From Porphyromonadaceae bacterium UBA7203 (GTDB lineage: Bacteria; Bacteroidota; Bacteroidia; Bacteroidales; Muribaculaceae), in assembly GCA_002490725.1 (NCBI GenBank), contig DKUN01000002.1:1-40786 (forward strand): a stretch of DNA of 40,786 bases, written 5' to 3'. The first letter of the stretch is position 1, and every line of letters begins with the position of its first letter. Position numbers and translations under genes: made by a program. The notes under the pieces are model-generated. The model worked only from the letters and a program-made list of their open reading frames with translations. It was not told the origin of the DNA and made no database searches. This document shows, piece by piece, positions 1 through 7,939 of this stretch.

Positions 1-252
1 TCGTTTCCCGACCTACTCGATTGCGCATACCCGACGCCAGCCGAACCGCCCCGCAAGAGAACCTTGCGCGGCGCGAGTTCAGCCTCAGTGCGCCGCCCAT
101 ATAGGGGCGCCCGCTATGCAAGTAGTGTGAGGGGCTGTGGGTCGGCAGCAAGCGCTGCTCGCGGTGATGGAGGGTATATTTGTGCGCATAACTGACGCAG
201 CGCCGCCGGCGTTATACCGGGCAGCGCTGCGCGTTGATGTCGGAGGATGTTA
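1..252. other. Left-edge region without a recognised gene
   Basis: I see no convincing coding sequence or RNA gene here. The stretch lies downstream of mltG, which reads leftward and stops at 253. It contains G+C-rich inverted repeats: CGCAGCGC at 196-203 pairs with GCGCTGCG at 224-231, with an inner CCGG/CCGG pairing. No T-tract follows on the mltG-sense strand, so a terminator role is weak. A TATATTTG string at 175-182 on the plus strand resembles a -7 box, but nothing downstream of it is coding. Confidence 0.4.
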
Positions 253-1278
253 TCAGTGGATATTGCGGGCGTTGAGAGCTTTTTGGTATCGGCGCGCGTT
301 TGCCATATGGGTAGCGTAGTCTGAGGCAAAGTTGTGTGTGCCTGAGAAGTCTTCCTTGGCGCACATATATATGTAATTGTGGGGCTCGGAATCGAGCAGT
401 GCGTCGATAGTGCGTGCGTCGGCAACGCGGATGGGGCCCGGGGGGATGCCTGGGTTGGCGTAAGTGTTGAAGGGTGATGCGACTTTCAGATGGTTGTTTT
501 TGATGCGTCGGAGAGAGAAGTCGCCGAGCGCGAATTTGATTGTTGGGTCGGCCTGTAACTTCATGCCTTTATGCACGCGGTTGAGGTAAAGCCGTGCCAC
601 TTTGCCTCGTTCTTGACGGTTGTTGGTTTCCTCTTCGGCTATAGAGGCGAGTGTGGCAGCCTGGACGGGCGTGATGCCGAGTCGGCTTGCTTTGCGGCGG
701 CGTGTGTCGTTCCAGAATTCATTGCGCGTTTTGAGCAGGCGTTGGGCCGTAGAGCCGGCCGGCGTGGTCCAGTAGAATTCGTATGTGTCGGGCAGAAAGG
801 CTGCGGTGTATTCGTCGCGGCCTTTGAATCCTGCTGCGGGGAGTATGGTGTCGAGTGCTTCGATGAATTCCGAGTCAGTGAATTCCATTTGTGCTGCTAT
901 GCGTTGTGCGAGCTGCGGGAGCGTGCGGATGTTGTTGAATGTAACGCGTACCGGTGTCTGGCGATGGCGTACAATCTGGCGTGCAATGTCTTTTGCCGGA
1001 GTGCCGGGTTCAATGCGATAGGCTCCGTAAGGCTTGTTGCCGCTTTTGGCTACGGCTTTGTAGATGGCAAATGTGCGTGAGCCAACGCGATTGCCCAGCG
1101 AGGAGCGTAGCGAGTCGGCTAAGGCTTCGGTCGAGGTTCCTTCAGGCAGGTAAATCCATGCGGGTTTGTCGCCTTCGTAGGGCGATGTGACGTATTCCCA
1201 GATGCCGAGTGCGCCGACTGCAGCAATGAGAGTGGCGCCGACTATCGTGCCTATAATTATTTTGCCTTTGCGTTTCAT
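253..1278 (-). CDS. mltG: Endolytic murein transglycosylase MltG (YceG-like)
   Basis: The 341-residue product matches the YceG/MltG family, inner-membrane lytic transglycosylases that cut nascent peptidoglycan strands and influence glycan length. A single N-terminal membrane segment lies at about residues 7-30 after a basic MKRKGK start, placing the catalytic domain in the periplasm. The family signature ASIAEEET at 211-218 contains the expected catalytic glutamate. It is followed by the conserved YLNR and GMKLQADPT blocks. Length is normal for the family. It lies 99 bases downstream of mdh on the same strand, with a G+C-rich hairpin between them, and I see no -7 box of its own, so partial read-through from mdh is possible. 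The family call is secure; the operon relation is inferred. Confidence 0.93.
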   Translation of the reverse strand: MKRKGKIIIGTIVGATLIAAVGALGIWEYVTSPYEGDKPAWIYLPEGTSTEALADSLRSSLGNRVGSRTFAIYKAVAKSGNKPYGAYRIEPGTPAKDIARQIVRHRQTPVRVTFNNIRTLPQLAQRIAAQMEFTDSEFIEALDTILPAAGFKGRDEYTAAFLPDTYEFYWTTPAGSTAQRLLKTRNEFWNDTRRRKASRLGITPVQAATLASIAEEETNNRQERGKVARLYLNRVHKGMKLQADPTIKFALGDFSLRRIKNNHLKVASPFNTYANPGIPPGPIRVADARTIDALLDSEPHNYIYMCAKEDFSGTHNFASDYATHMANARRYQKALNARNIH

Positions 1279-1309
1279 TGTCAGTTGTTGGTGGGGGGAT
1301 ATGTATGAG

Positions 1310-1341
1310 AACGGGCGCCGCGGATGTGCCGGGCGCCCGTT
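1310..1341 (-). terminator. Candidate hairpin after mdh
   Basis: AACGGGCGCC (1310-1319) pairs perfectly with GGCGCCCGTT (1332-1341) around a 12-base loop, 37 bases beyond the mdh stop. The minus-strand flank after the stem is only weakly T-rich (CGTTCTC), so this may be a weak terminator or an attenuating hairpin between mdh and mltG. Confidence 0.4.
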
Positions 1342-1377
1342 TGTGTTCGTATTGATTCAGCGTTTCTGGTCGGCGGA

Positions 1378-2313
1378 TCAGATTGAGCCGGCGAGGGCGG
1401 CATTGGTCTTGCGAACGGCTTCGGCGCTCTTGGCAAAGAGTTCTTTTTCTTCGTCGTTGAGGTCGAATTCAACAATCTGTTCGATGCCGTTCTTGCCGAG
1501 GATACAGGGAACGCCGATGCAGATGTCGTTCTGGCCGTATTCGCCTTCGAGGTAGGCCGAGCAGGAAATCATGCGCTTGGTGTCGTGGAGCACGGCGTCA
1601 ACGATTGACGCGCTGGCTGCGCCGGGAGCGTACCATGCGGAGGTGCCGAGCAGTTTGGTCAGAGTAGCGCCGCCAACCATGGTGTCGGCTGCAACCTGCT
1701 TGAGGGTTTCGGCGGGGAGCATGGTCGACACGGGGATGCCGCGTTTTGCAGCATAGCGGGTCAGAGGAATCATGGTGGTGTCGCCGTGGCCGCCGATTAC
1801 GATGCCTTCGATTTCAGCGGGGTTGGAGTTGAGGGCCTGAGAGAGGAAATACTGGAAGCGGGCGCTGTCGAGAGCACCACCCATGCCGATGATGCGGTTT
1901 TTGGGCAGGCCGCTGGTTTTGTGAATCAGGTAGGTCATGGTGTCCATGGGGTTAGACACGCAGATGATGATAGCGTTGGGCGAGTGGGCGAGAACCTGGT
2001 CAGTAACGCTCTTTACGATGCCTGCATTGACGCCGATGAGTTCTTCGCGGGTCATGCCGGGCTTGCGGGGAATGCCTGAGGTGATTACAACGACGTCGCT
2101 GCCTGCGGTGGCGGTGTAGTCGTTAGTGACGCCCTTGGCGCGGGTCTGCACACCGAGGATGTTTGCCGTCTGCATGATGTCCATTACTTTGCCTTCCGAG
2201 AGGCCTTCCTTGATGTCGATGAGAACTACTTCGTCGGCGATGCCACATGTAATCAGTACGTTAGCGCAAGTGGCGCCTACGTTGCCGGCGCCTACAACTG
2301 TAACTTTTGACAT
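1378..2313 (-). CDS. mdh: Malate dehydrogenase
   Basis: The 311-residue protein is an NAD-dependent malate dehydrogenase of the LDH-like type. It interconverts malate and oxaloacetate, which in Bacteroidales serves the reductive branch from oxaloacetate to fumarate and succinate. The Rossmann glycine motif GAGNVG lies at residues 8-13 and an acidic residue follows at the end of the second strand (VLIDI). The substrate arginines fall in the GIPRKPGMTREEL loop and the catalytic histidine in GGHGDTTMIP. Length is typical. The ATG is supported by a -7 box about 40 bases upstream on the same strand. It fits functionally with maeB and methylmalonyl-CoA mutase elsewhere in the window, which feed the same C4-acid/propionate metabolism. 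Confidence 0.96.
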   Translation of the reverse strand: MSKVTVVGAGNVGATCANVLITCGIADEVVLIDIKEGLSEGKVMDIMQTANILGVQTRAKGVTNDYTATAGSDVVVITSGIPRKPGMTREELIGVNAGIVKSVTDQVLAHSPNAIIICVSNPMDTMTYLIHKTSGLPKNRIIGMGGALDSARFQYFLSQALNSNPAEIEGIVIGGHGDTTMIPLTRYAAKRGIPVSTMLPAETLKQVAADTMVGGATLTKLLGTSAWYAPGAASASIVDAVLHDTKRMISCSAYLEGEYGQNDICIGVPCILGKNGIEQIVEFDLNDEEKELFAKSAEAVRKTNAALAGSI

Positions 2314-2354
2314 ATCTAAAAATTAAATTTGGTTATAAGTTGATTTTTCTGTTA

Positions 2355-2362
2355 CAAAGATA
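2355..2362 (-). promoter_or_regulatory. -7 box of mdh promoter
   Basis: The minus strand reads TATCTTTG, a match to the Bacteroidetes -7 consensus TAnnTTTG, 41 bases before the mdh ATG. I see no clear TTTG at the expected -33 position. Confidence 0.6.
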
Positions 2363-2436
2363 CGTAAAAGAAAGGGAAAACGATTTGAGTTAACAAAAAT
2401 TAACCTTGAAGACTCGGTGTCTAATTTCATTTGCCG

Positions 2437-2444
2437 TATCTTTG
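2437..2444 (+). promoter_or_regulatory. -7 box of ribE promoter
   Basis: TATCTTTG matches TAnnTTTG. Transcription should start near 2449-2451. This rules out the upstream in-frame ATG candidates at 2417 and 2447 and supports translation from 2474 with a leader of about 24 bases. Confidence 0.65.
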
Positions 2445-2473
2445 CAATGAATAAAACAACTACAATAGACAAT

Positions 2474-3085
2474 ATGTTTTCAGGAATAGTAGAAGAACCC
2501 GCAACAGTGGTCAGCACCAATTATAGCGACGGCAACGTTGAACTCACAATCAGCAGCAGCTTTGCAAACGAACTCAAGGTAGACCAGTCGGTTGCCCATA
2601 ATGGTGTTTGCCTGACAGTCACGTCGGTTAATGCCGATGAAAAAACTTATACAGTAACGGCTGTGGAAGAAACTCTGCGCCGTTCGAATCTCGGCCTGCT
2701 AAAGCCGGGCGACCATGTTAATCTGGAGCGTTCGATGATTATGAACGGTCGCCTCGACGGCCATATCGTTCAGGGCCACGTTGACTGCACCGCAATCTGC
2801 TCCGGCCTCAAGCAGCTCGACGGCTCGGTTGAGCTTACGTTTGACTATACCCCCGATGCTGAAATGGAGCGCCAGGGCTACTTCACCGTAGAGAAGGGTT
2901 CGGTCACCGTCAACGGTGTGTCGCTGACTGTGTGCAATTCGCGTCGCGGCGGTTTCGGTGTTGCCATTATTCCATACACTCTCGAGCACACCAATCTCGG
3001 CGATGTCAGAGAGGGTTCGGTCGTTAACCTCGAGTTCGACATTATCGGCAAGTACGTTGCCCGGCTTAGCGGCCTGAGCAATTGA
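2474..3085 (+). CDS. ribE: Riboflavin synthase, alpha subunit
   Basis: The 203-residue product is riboflavin synthase, which dismutates two 6,7-dimethyl-8-ribityllumazine molecules into riboflavin and a pyrimidinedione in the cytosol. The canonical N-terminus MFSGIVEE is present and the two lumazine-binding half-domains each carry the expected GVxLTV motif (HNGVCLTV and VNGVSLTV). The open frame extends upstream to 2417, but the -7 box at 2437-2444 and the family N-terminus fix the start at 2474. Its last 20 bases overlap the 3' end of the convergent Fur-family gene. Identification is secure. Confidence 0.95.
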   Translation: MFSGIVEEPATVVSTNYSDGNVELTISSSFANELKVDQSVAHNGVCLTVTSVNADEKTYTVTAVEETLRRSNLGLLKPGDHVNLERSMIMNGRLDGHIVQGHVDCTAICSGLKQLDGSVELTFDYTPDAEMERQGYFTVEKGSVTVNGVSLTVCNSRRGGFGVAIIPYTLEHTNLGDVREGSVVNLEFDIIGKYVARLSGLSN

Positions 3086-3485
3086 CGCAAAGCCCCTTTA
3101 CCACATATTCTGCCGCGGTAGCCGTGAAGCCGTCAGGCAGCGTCACTGCCGGAATAAATGTATTGTCAAGGCAGTATGTCGTATGGCAACGTTCGCAGTA
3201 GAAGTGAACGTGGCGCTCGCTGATTGAGCAGTCATGGTCGCTGTGGCAGATGCAGTATTTTTTAGAGCCGCTTCCGTCTTCGGTTTCGTGGAGTAAGTGG
3301 TGGTTGGCAAACAGCGTCAGTGTGCGAAAGATGGTCGATTTATCAACTGTAACAAGTTCGTCTTCCAGGTCGGTCAGACTGAAAGTGTTTGCTCTGGCCG
3401 CCGCCGCGCGGTAAATCAGCGTTCTCACGGCGGTGGGCCTGACGCCGTGGCTCAATAAGATGTCTTCAATCTTTTTTGTTTCCAT
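3066..3485 (-). CDS. Fur-family metal-responsive transcriptional regulator
   Basis: The 139-residue protein has the Fur/Zur layout. An N-terminal winged helix (GVRPTAVRTLIYRAA, then STIFRTLTLF as recognition region) precedes a metal-binding C-terminal half. Visible ligands are HVHFYCERC (Cys97 and Cys100) and a C-terminal CVNC (133-136), the structural zinc site of the family. An extra Cys/His-rich stretch, CICHSDHDC, lies at 78-86. It is divergent from the metal permease at 3634, so control of that transporter is likely (inference); whether the metal is Zn, Cu or Fe cannot be read from sequence. The gene overlaps ribE tail-to-tail by 20 bases. Its -7 box lies only 8 bases before the ATG, so the mRNA may be almost leaderless. 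Confidence 0.88.
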   Translation of the reverse strand: METKKIEDILLSHGVRPTAVRTLIYRAAAARANTFSLTDLEDELVTVDKSTIFRTLTLFANHHLLHETEDGSGSKKYCICHSDHDCSISERHVHFYCERCHTTYCLDNTFIPAVTLPDGFTATAAEYVVKGLCVNCSGR

Positions 3486-3493
3486 TTCGCCGG

Positions 3494-3501
3494 CAAATTT
3501 A
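3494..3501 (-). promoter_or_regulatory. -7 box of Fur-family gene
   Basis: The minus strand reads TAAATTTG, a TAnnTTTG match. The distance to the ATG is only 8 bases, so the predicted transcript starts at or just before the start codon. No strong -33 box is seen. Confidence 0.5.
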
Positions 3502-3600
3502 CAGAAAAATCCGCTGACCTGCCATGAAAATCAGATGTAAAAGCACTCGCGTTTTCACTGCGAAACCGCTGTCTGCAACCTGGTGGCGAAAAATATGGCT

Positions 3601-3608
3601 TAACTTTG
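3601..3608 (+). promoter_or_regulatory. -7 box of metal permease gene
   Basis: TAACTTTG matches TAnnTTTG 25 bases before the ATG at 3634, within the divergent spacer shared with the Fur-family gene. The -33 region is weak, as expected for a regulated promoter. Confidence 0.6.
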
Positions 3609-3633
3609 CCACGTAATTAAGCATTATTGAATT

Positions 3634-4875
3634 ATGGAAGCAAATGAATTTTTCAACTCAATCTGGGGCATACTCTGCGGCATGGCTCCTTATATATTGC
3701 TCGGCTTCTTCATTGCCGGGTTGCTGCAGGTGTTTGTCGACCGGCGCACTATGGCGCGCCATCTCTCGGGCCGAGGCTGGAAGCCTGTGGTCAAGGCCGC
3801 GTTGTTCGGCATCCCGTTGCCGCTCTGCTCGTGTGGCGTGCTGCCGACTGCCGTTGCCCTGCGACGCCGCGGAGCATCCAAGGGTGCAACGACATCCTTT
3901 CTGATAGCCACGCCTCAGACGGGCGTCGATTCGATTGCTGCGACATATTCGCTGCTCGGACCGGCCTTTGCCGTTATCCGCCCGGTGGCCGCGCTTGTAG
4001 GCGCTGCATTCGGCGGACTGGCTGTCAGCAAGATGGGCGACGAAGATCACGCCGACCGTGAAATCAAAGACGATGTTACCGAGCCCGACGCCCCTGCGGG
4101 CGGCTTTTTCGGCAAGCTGCTCGGCGCCGTGAAATATGGCTTCATCGACATGGTTGCGAGCGTTGGCGGATGGTTGGTCGTAGGCCTTGTCGTTGCCGCG
4201 CTGATAACCGTTTTCGTGCCCGACGAACTCTTTGTCAGCCTCAGCCGCTATCCGCTGCTGGCCATGCTTGCCGTGGTGGCCGTTGCCGTGCCGATGTATG
4301 TGTGTGCTACGGGTTCGATTCCCATTGCGCTTTCGCTGATGATGAAAGGCCTCTCGCCCGGCATCGCGTTCGTGATGCTTATGGCCGGTCCTGCCGCCAA
4401 CTTCGCGTCAATAATCATTCTGTCAAAAACTCAGGGACGCAAGGCCACAGCCATATATGTAGCGTCGGTCGTCATTACGGCTCTGGCGTTCGGTCTGGCC
4501 ATAGACCTGTTGCTTCCTGCAGGCTGGTTCACTCCCGGCATTCATGGCATGCACGCCCACGGAGGTCCGGGATGGTTCTCGATTACGTGTGCGGCCATAC
4601 TGGTTGCTCTGCTCGTCTACACGCAGATTCTAAACCGCAGCAAACATCACCATAATAATCATAACATAGAAGATATGACACAACAATTTAAAGTCACGGG
4701 CATGAACTGCCCCCACTGTCAAGCAAGCGTAAAGCGCGCAATCGAGGCTTTGCCCGGCGTTGAAAGCGTCGATGTCGACCTTAAAGGCGGCTCGGCAAGT
4801 GTGGTCGGCGAGGTGTTGCCTGCCGCCGTAATCGAAGCCGTCAAACTCGCAGGCTTCGACTGCGCCGAAGCCTGA
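3634..4875 (+). CDS. SO_0444-type Cu/Zn efflux permease with C-terminal HMA domain
   Basis: The 413-residue protein joins a polytopic permease (DUF318 / SO_0444 family) to a soluble heavy-metal-associated domain. The permease part has the family's PLPLCSCGVLP motif (CxC near residue 64) and about eight hydrophobic segments up to about residue 330. A His/Asn-rich linker (KHHHNNHN near 337) leads to a ferredoxin-like HMA domain with GMNCPHC at about 356-362, the classic CxxC site for Cu(I) or Zn(II). Members are annotated as Cu/Zn efflux transporters. A metal-responsive Fur-family gene lies divergently upstream, so metal-dependent repression is likely. An internal ATG at 4675 precedes the HMA domain (MTQQFKVTGMNC) and could give a free metallochaperone; this is speculation. 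Confidence 0.88.
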   Translation: MEANEFFNSIWGILCGMAPYILLGFFIAGLLQVFVDRRTMARHLSGRGWKPVVKAALFGIPLPLCSCGVLPTAVALRRRGASKGATTSFLIATPQTGVDSIAATYSLLGPAFAVIRPVAALVGAAFGGLAVSKMGDEDHADREIKDDVTEPDAPAGGFFGKLLGAVKYGFIDMVASVGGWLVVGLVVAALITVFVPDELFVSLSRYPLLAMLAVVAVAVPMYVCATGSIPIALSLMMKGLSPGIAFVMLMAGPAANFASIIILSKTQGRKATAIYVASVVITALAFGLAIDLLLPAGWFTPGIHGMHAHGGPGWFSITCAAILVALLVYTQILNRSKHHHNNHNIEDMTQQFKVTGMNCPHCQASVKRAIEALPGVESVDVDLKGGSASVVGEVLPAAVIEAVKLAGFDCAEA

Positions 4876-4880
4876 TTCGC

Positions 4881-4898
4881 GCCGACGTACACGTCGGC
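4881..4898. repeat. Inverted repeat after the permease gene
   Basis: GCCGACGT and ACGTCGGC flank a two-base AC centre just beyond the stop of the permease. There is no T-tract directly after it on either strand. It lies between the convergent permease and VanZ genes and may help to end transcription, but the evidence is thin. Confidence 0.35.
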
Positions 4899-4932
4899 TA
4901 CTACAACAAAAACAGCCTCGATTCCGTAAAAA

Positions 4933-5325
4933 TTATGATTTTTGCGTAATCGGGGGTATGAGGCGGGTCAGGAGGAGGGCGGCGATTGTGCCGGCGATGT
5001 CGGCGGCGAAGTCGGCCCAGGAGGCGCCGCGGCCCATGGCCATGGCACCCTGGAGCAGTTCAATCGTGCCACCGGCTATGATTACGGGGACTGTAAGCCA
5101 CCATGAGGCGGATAGTGCCGGCCGGCGTCCGCGCCAGATGTCAAGCCATGCGCAGACGTAGAGCGCGCCGAACATGATTGCGTGGACGAGTTTGTCGGTG
5201 TGCTCCCAGAATGGAATGTCGTTGTCGGGAAGCGGGTGGGGCGCCAGGGTGAGGTAGAAAATCAGAGCCGCGCAGACTGCGGTGAGCAGCCAGCGCGGCA
5301 GTTTGAGGAACGGGCTGAATATCAT
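4933..5325 (-). CDS. VanZ-like family membrane protein
   Basis: The 130-residue protein has about four hydrophobic segments and the features of the VanZ-like family. These include an early YLTLAPHPLP-type motif, HTDKLVHAIMFGAL with the conserved Asp-Lys-x-x-His, and GRGASWADFAADIAGTIAALL near the C-terminus with the conserved D-x-x-A-D-x-x-G pattern. The family's molecular role is unclear outside teicoplanin-resistance VanZ; many members are unrelated to antibiotic resistance, and I infer no resistance here. Its ATG overlaps the lon stop codon by four bases (ATGA), so it is very likely translated from the lon mRNA by coupling. It ends next to the convergent permease gene. Confidence 0.85.
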   Translation of the reverse strand: MIFSPFLKLPRWLLTAVCAALIFYLTLAPHPLPDNDIPFWEHTDKLVHAIMFGALYVCAWLDIWRGRRPALSASWWLTVPVIIAGGTIELLQGAMAMGRGASWADFAADIAGTIAALLLTRLIPPITQKS

Positions 5326-7697
5326 GCGAGGGCAAGTTTGATGACTTCGCTGACTGTGTTGACATAGTGGAATGTCAGTCCGTCGAGATATTCTTGTTTG
5401 ACGTCTTCGATGTTGCGGCGGTTTTCGCTGCAGAGGATGATTTCGCGGATGCCGGCGCGCTTGGCGGCGAGGATTTTTTCCTTGATGCCGCCTACGGGGA
5501 GCACTTTTCCGCGCAGGGTGATTTCGCCTGTCATGGCTATGCGTTCGCGCACGGGGCGTCCGGTCATGGCCGACACGATGGCCGTGGTCATGGTGATGCC
5601 TGCCGAGGGTCCGTCTTTGGGAATGGCGCCTTCGGGTACGTGGATGTGGAGGTCTGACTTGATTTTTTCCGGGTCAATTCCGAGTTCGCCGGCATGGGCT
5701 TTGACGTAGCGGTGAGCTATGGATGCCGACTCTTTCATAACATCGCCGAGATTGCCCGTCAGAGAGAGCATTCCGTCGCCTTTGCCGGGGGTGAGCACGG
5801 CTTCTATGAACAGAATTTCGCCTCCGGATGCAGTCCAGGCGAGTCCGGTCACGACTCCGGGAATATGGTCGGTCGAGTATTTGTCGTGGCTGTTTGTTTC
5901 GACTCCGAGCAGTCCGCGCAGGGCTTCGGGTTTCACGGGCAGTTCAAACGGGAGGTTTGAAACTTTGGCGCGAATGTATTTGCGCAGCAGCGATGCGAGG
6001 CGTTTCTGGAGCTGGCGCACGCCGCTTTCGGCTGTATAGTTGTCAACGATGTATGAAACGGCCTCGTCGGTCACGGGCGCCTCGTCGGGCTGCAGCCCCA
6101 TTTCGCCGCGCAGCGACGGGAGCAGGTGGGTTGAGGCGATTTCGAGTTTTTCCTGAGCGGAATAACCCGACAGGTTGATTACTTCCATTCGGTCAAGCAG
6201 CGGGGGCTCGATGGTCGAGAGGGTGTTGGCCGTGGTGATGAAAAGCACGTCCGAGAGGTCGAAGTCGAGGTCAATATAGTTGTCGTGGAACTTGACGTTC
6301 TGTTCCGGGTCAAGCACTTCGAGCAGGGCTGCCGACGGATTGCCTTTGTAGTCCTGGCCGAGTTTGTCGATTTCGTCGAGCATTATGACGGGGTTCATCA
6401 CTCCGGCGCGGCGCACAGCATCGATGATTCGGCCGGGCATGGCGGCGATGTATGTGCGCCGGTGGCCGCGGATTTCGCTTTCGTCGTGCATGCCGCCGAG
6501 GCTTACGCGGCAGAATTCGCGGCCGAGGGCTTTGGCTATGCTTTGGCCGAGCGAGGTTTTGCCGACTCCCGGAGGGCCGACCAGACAGATGATCGGCGCG
6601 TGAGTTTGCGGCGAGTGCATCATCATGGCGAGTTGTTCGAGCACTCTCTCCTTGACTTTTTCGAGGCCTGAGTGGGTTGAGTTGAGCTCGTTTTCGGCAA
6701 ACGAGAAATCGGTGTTGGTTTCCGATTTCTTTCCCCATGGGAGCTCAAGCACGGTTTGAATGTAGGCAAACTGTGTCTGGAAGTCGGGCGAGTTGGGGTT
6801 GAGATGGTCGAGTTTGTCGATTTCGCGAGTAATGGTCTTTTTAACGTCGTCGGTTACCGCGAGTTTATCGAGTTTTTCGCGCAGGGCCACGGTTTCGCTT
6901 CCTTCGCCGTAGAGTTCCTGGCGAATTGTGTCCATCTGGGCTTCGAGTATGGCATTGCGCTGGCGTTCGTTCATGCGCTGGCGCGCTCCTTCTTCGATTC
7001 GGGCGCGGATTTCGATTTCGTCTTTCTGGGTCAGCAGTGCGCCGATTAGTTTTTCAAGTCGCTGGCGTATGCCTGAAGCGGCGAGCAGCGCCATGCGGGC
7101 GCTGACAGGAATCGGGGCGGCTATACACATGTTGTTGACAATCGATGCAAACTGCATCTGCTTGTTGCCGCCGGCCATGTTAGGCATGCCCTGCGGTCCC
7201 TGCTGTTCGGCAAGCTCGCTCAGCAGGCTTGCGGCGACGTCGAGACGCACTTTGAGTTCGTCGTCCACGCGGGCGCGCATTTCCTTGATAACTGACGCGC
7301 GCACACAAAGCGCATCGGCCACGATTGTTTCGGCGGGTCCTTCAATGTTGATTTTGTAGGGGGCCGTTGCAACCATCGCTATAGCGTGGTTGTCGGGCAT
7401 CGGAATCACCTTCAGCACCTTGCCGACAACGCCGAGGCTGTAGAGGTCGTCGATGCGCGGATTGTCGACCGAGGGGTCTTTCTGACACACTACGGCAATG
7501 GCAAGCCCGTTCTGTTCGGCGAGCTCGGCCAGGCGGCGCGACGATTCTCTTATAAGATGTATCGGGAAAATCACTCCGGGAAACAACACGAGGTTGCGTG
7601 CCGGCAATACGGGGAGGACGTCAAGGTTGACTTTGACGTTGAATTCGGTATTCTTCAGTTCAATGTGTCCGACAGACACGGATTCGTTTCTGCTCAT
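5322..7697 (-). CDS. lon: ATP-dependent protease Lon (endopeptidase La)
   Basis: The 791-residue protein is a soluble Lon protease that unfolds and degrades misfolded and regulatory proteins. The N-terminal substrate-binding domain (LPVLPARNLVLFPGVIFP) is followed by a coiled region (RIEEGARQRMNERQRNAILEAQ, split by helix breaks), then an AAA+ module with Walker A GPPGVGKTS near residue 370 and Walker B IMLDEIDK. The C-terminal peptidase domain has the catalytic serine in PKDGPSAG near 695 and its lysine partner in the RGKVLPVGGIKEKILAA block. Length is normal. It is followed by a coupled VanZ-like gene. A 6-bp hairpin sits within a few bases of the start codon. No clear -7 box is seen, so transcription may come from a non-consensus promoter or from the tRNA upstream. 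Confidence 0.96.
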   Translation of the reverse strand: MSRNESVSVGHIELKNTEFNVKVNLDVLPVLPARNLVLFPGVIFPIHLIRESSRRLAELAEQNGLAIAVVCQKDPSVDNPRIDDLYSLGVVGKVLKVIPMPDNHAIAMVATAPYKINIEGPAETIVADALCVRASVIKEMRARVDDELKVRLDVAASLLSELAEQQGPQGMPNMAGGNKQMQFASIVNNMCIAAPIPVSARMALLAASGIRQRLEKLIGALLTQKDEIEIRARIEEGARQRMNERQRNAILEAQMDTIRQELYGEGSETVALREKLDKLAVTDDVKKTITREIDKLDHLNPNSPDFQTQFAYIQTVLELPWGKKSETNTDFSFAENELNSTHSGLEKVKERVLEQLAMMMHSPQTHAPIICLVGPPGVGKTSLGQSIAKALGREFCRVSLGGMHDESEIRGHRRTYIAAMPGRIIDAVRRAGVMNPVIMLDEIDKLGQDYKGNPSAALLEVLDPEQNVKFHDNYIDLDFDLSDVLFITTANTLSTIEPPLLDRMEVINLSGYSAQEKLEIASTHLLPSLRGEMGLQPDEAPVTDEAVSYIVDNYTAESGVRQLQKRLASLLRKYIRAKVSNLPFELPVKPEALRGLLGVETNSHDKYSTDHIPGVVTGLAWTASGGEILFIEAVLTPGKGDGMLSLTGNLGDVMKESASIAHRYVKAHAGELGIDPEKIKSDLHIHVPEGAIPKDGPSAGITMTTAIVSAMTGRPVRERIAMTGEITLRGKVLPVGGIKEKILAAKRAGIREIILCSENRRNIEDVKQEYLDGLTFHYVNTVSEVIKLALA

Positions 7698-7701
7698 AGA
7701 T

Positions 7702-7718
7702 TCGGCGCGCTACGCCGA
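7702..7718 (-). promoter_or_regulatory. Hairpin immediately upstream of lon
   Basis: TCGGCG (7702-7707) and CGCCGA (7713-7718) form a perfect stem with a five-base loop, only four bases before the lon ATG. A structure this close to the initiation codon could reduce ribosome access and might respond to temperature, but that is inference. Confidence 0.35.
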
Positions 7719-7817
7719 GTTTTATAGTTTGTGGTTTATAAATAATTATGGCGCGCGGCTCTAAATTTTTCGGGTCTATAAGTGTTGTGCACAGGCTTAT
7801 AAACGTTCGTGGGGTAG

Positions 7818-7891
7818 TGATCGCGTTGGGATTCGAACCCAAGACCCACAGCTTAGAAGGCTGTTGCTCTATCCAACTGAGCTACGCGACC
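7818..7891 (-). tRNA. tRNA-Arg (anticodon TCT)
   Basis: The minus strand folds as a standard 74-base tRNA. The acceptor GGTCGCG pairs with CGCGATC with one G-T wobble. The D arm is GCTCAGTTGGATAGAGC. The anticodon stem ACAGC/GCTGT encloses CTTCTAA with TCT at 34-36, and the T arm contains GGTTCGAATCC. The discriminator is A and CCA is not encoded. It is divergent from purB and lies 120 bases upstream of lon on the same strand. Confidence 0.96.
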
Positions 7892-7910
7892 TGATGAAGT
7901 TTTTCGGGCA

Positions 7911-7918
7911 CAAAGTTA
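7911..7918 (-). promoter_or_regulatory. -7 box of tRNA-Arg promoter
   Basis: The minus strand reads TAACTTTG, 19 bases before the mature tRNA 5' end. It forms one arm of a perfect inverted repeat with the purB -7 box. Confidence 0.65.
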
Positions 7919-7931
7919 CAAAAAATTTTCG

Positions 7932-7939
7932 TAACTTTG
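7932..7939 (+). promoter_or_regulatory. -7 box of purB promoter
   Basis: TAACTTTG matches the consensus and is separated by 13 bases from the oppositely oriented tRNA box. It puts the transcript start near 7944 and so excludes the TTG at 7937 as the purB start codon. Confidence 0.65.

Noticed and set aside
175..182. TATATTTG resembling a -7 box on the plus strand near the left edge
   Set aside because: There is no -33 box and no gene downstream; it reads into the antisense of mltG.
4933..5325. Glycopeptide resistance gene (VanZ)
   Set aside because: VanZ-like membrane proteins are common outside resistance clusters; it is coupled to lon and no other van gene is present.
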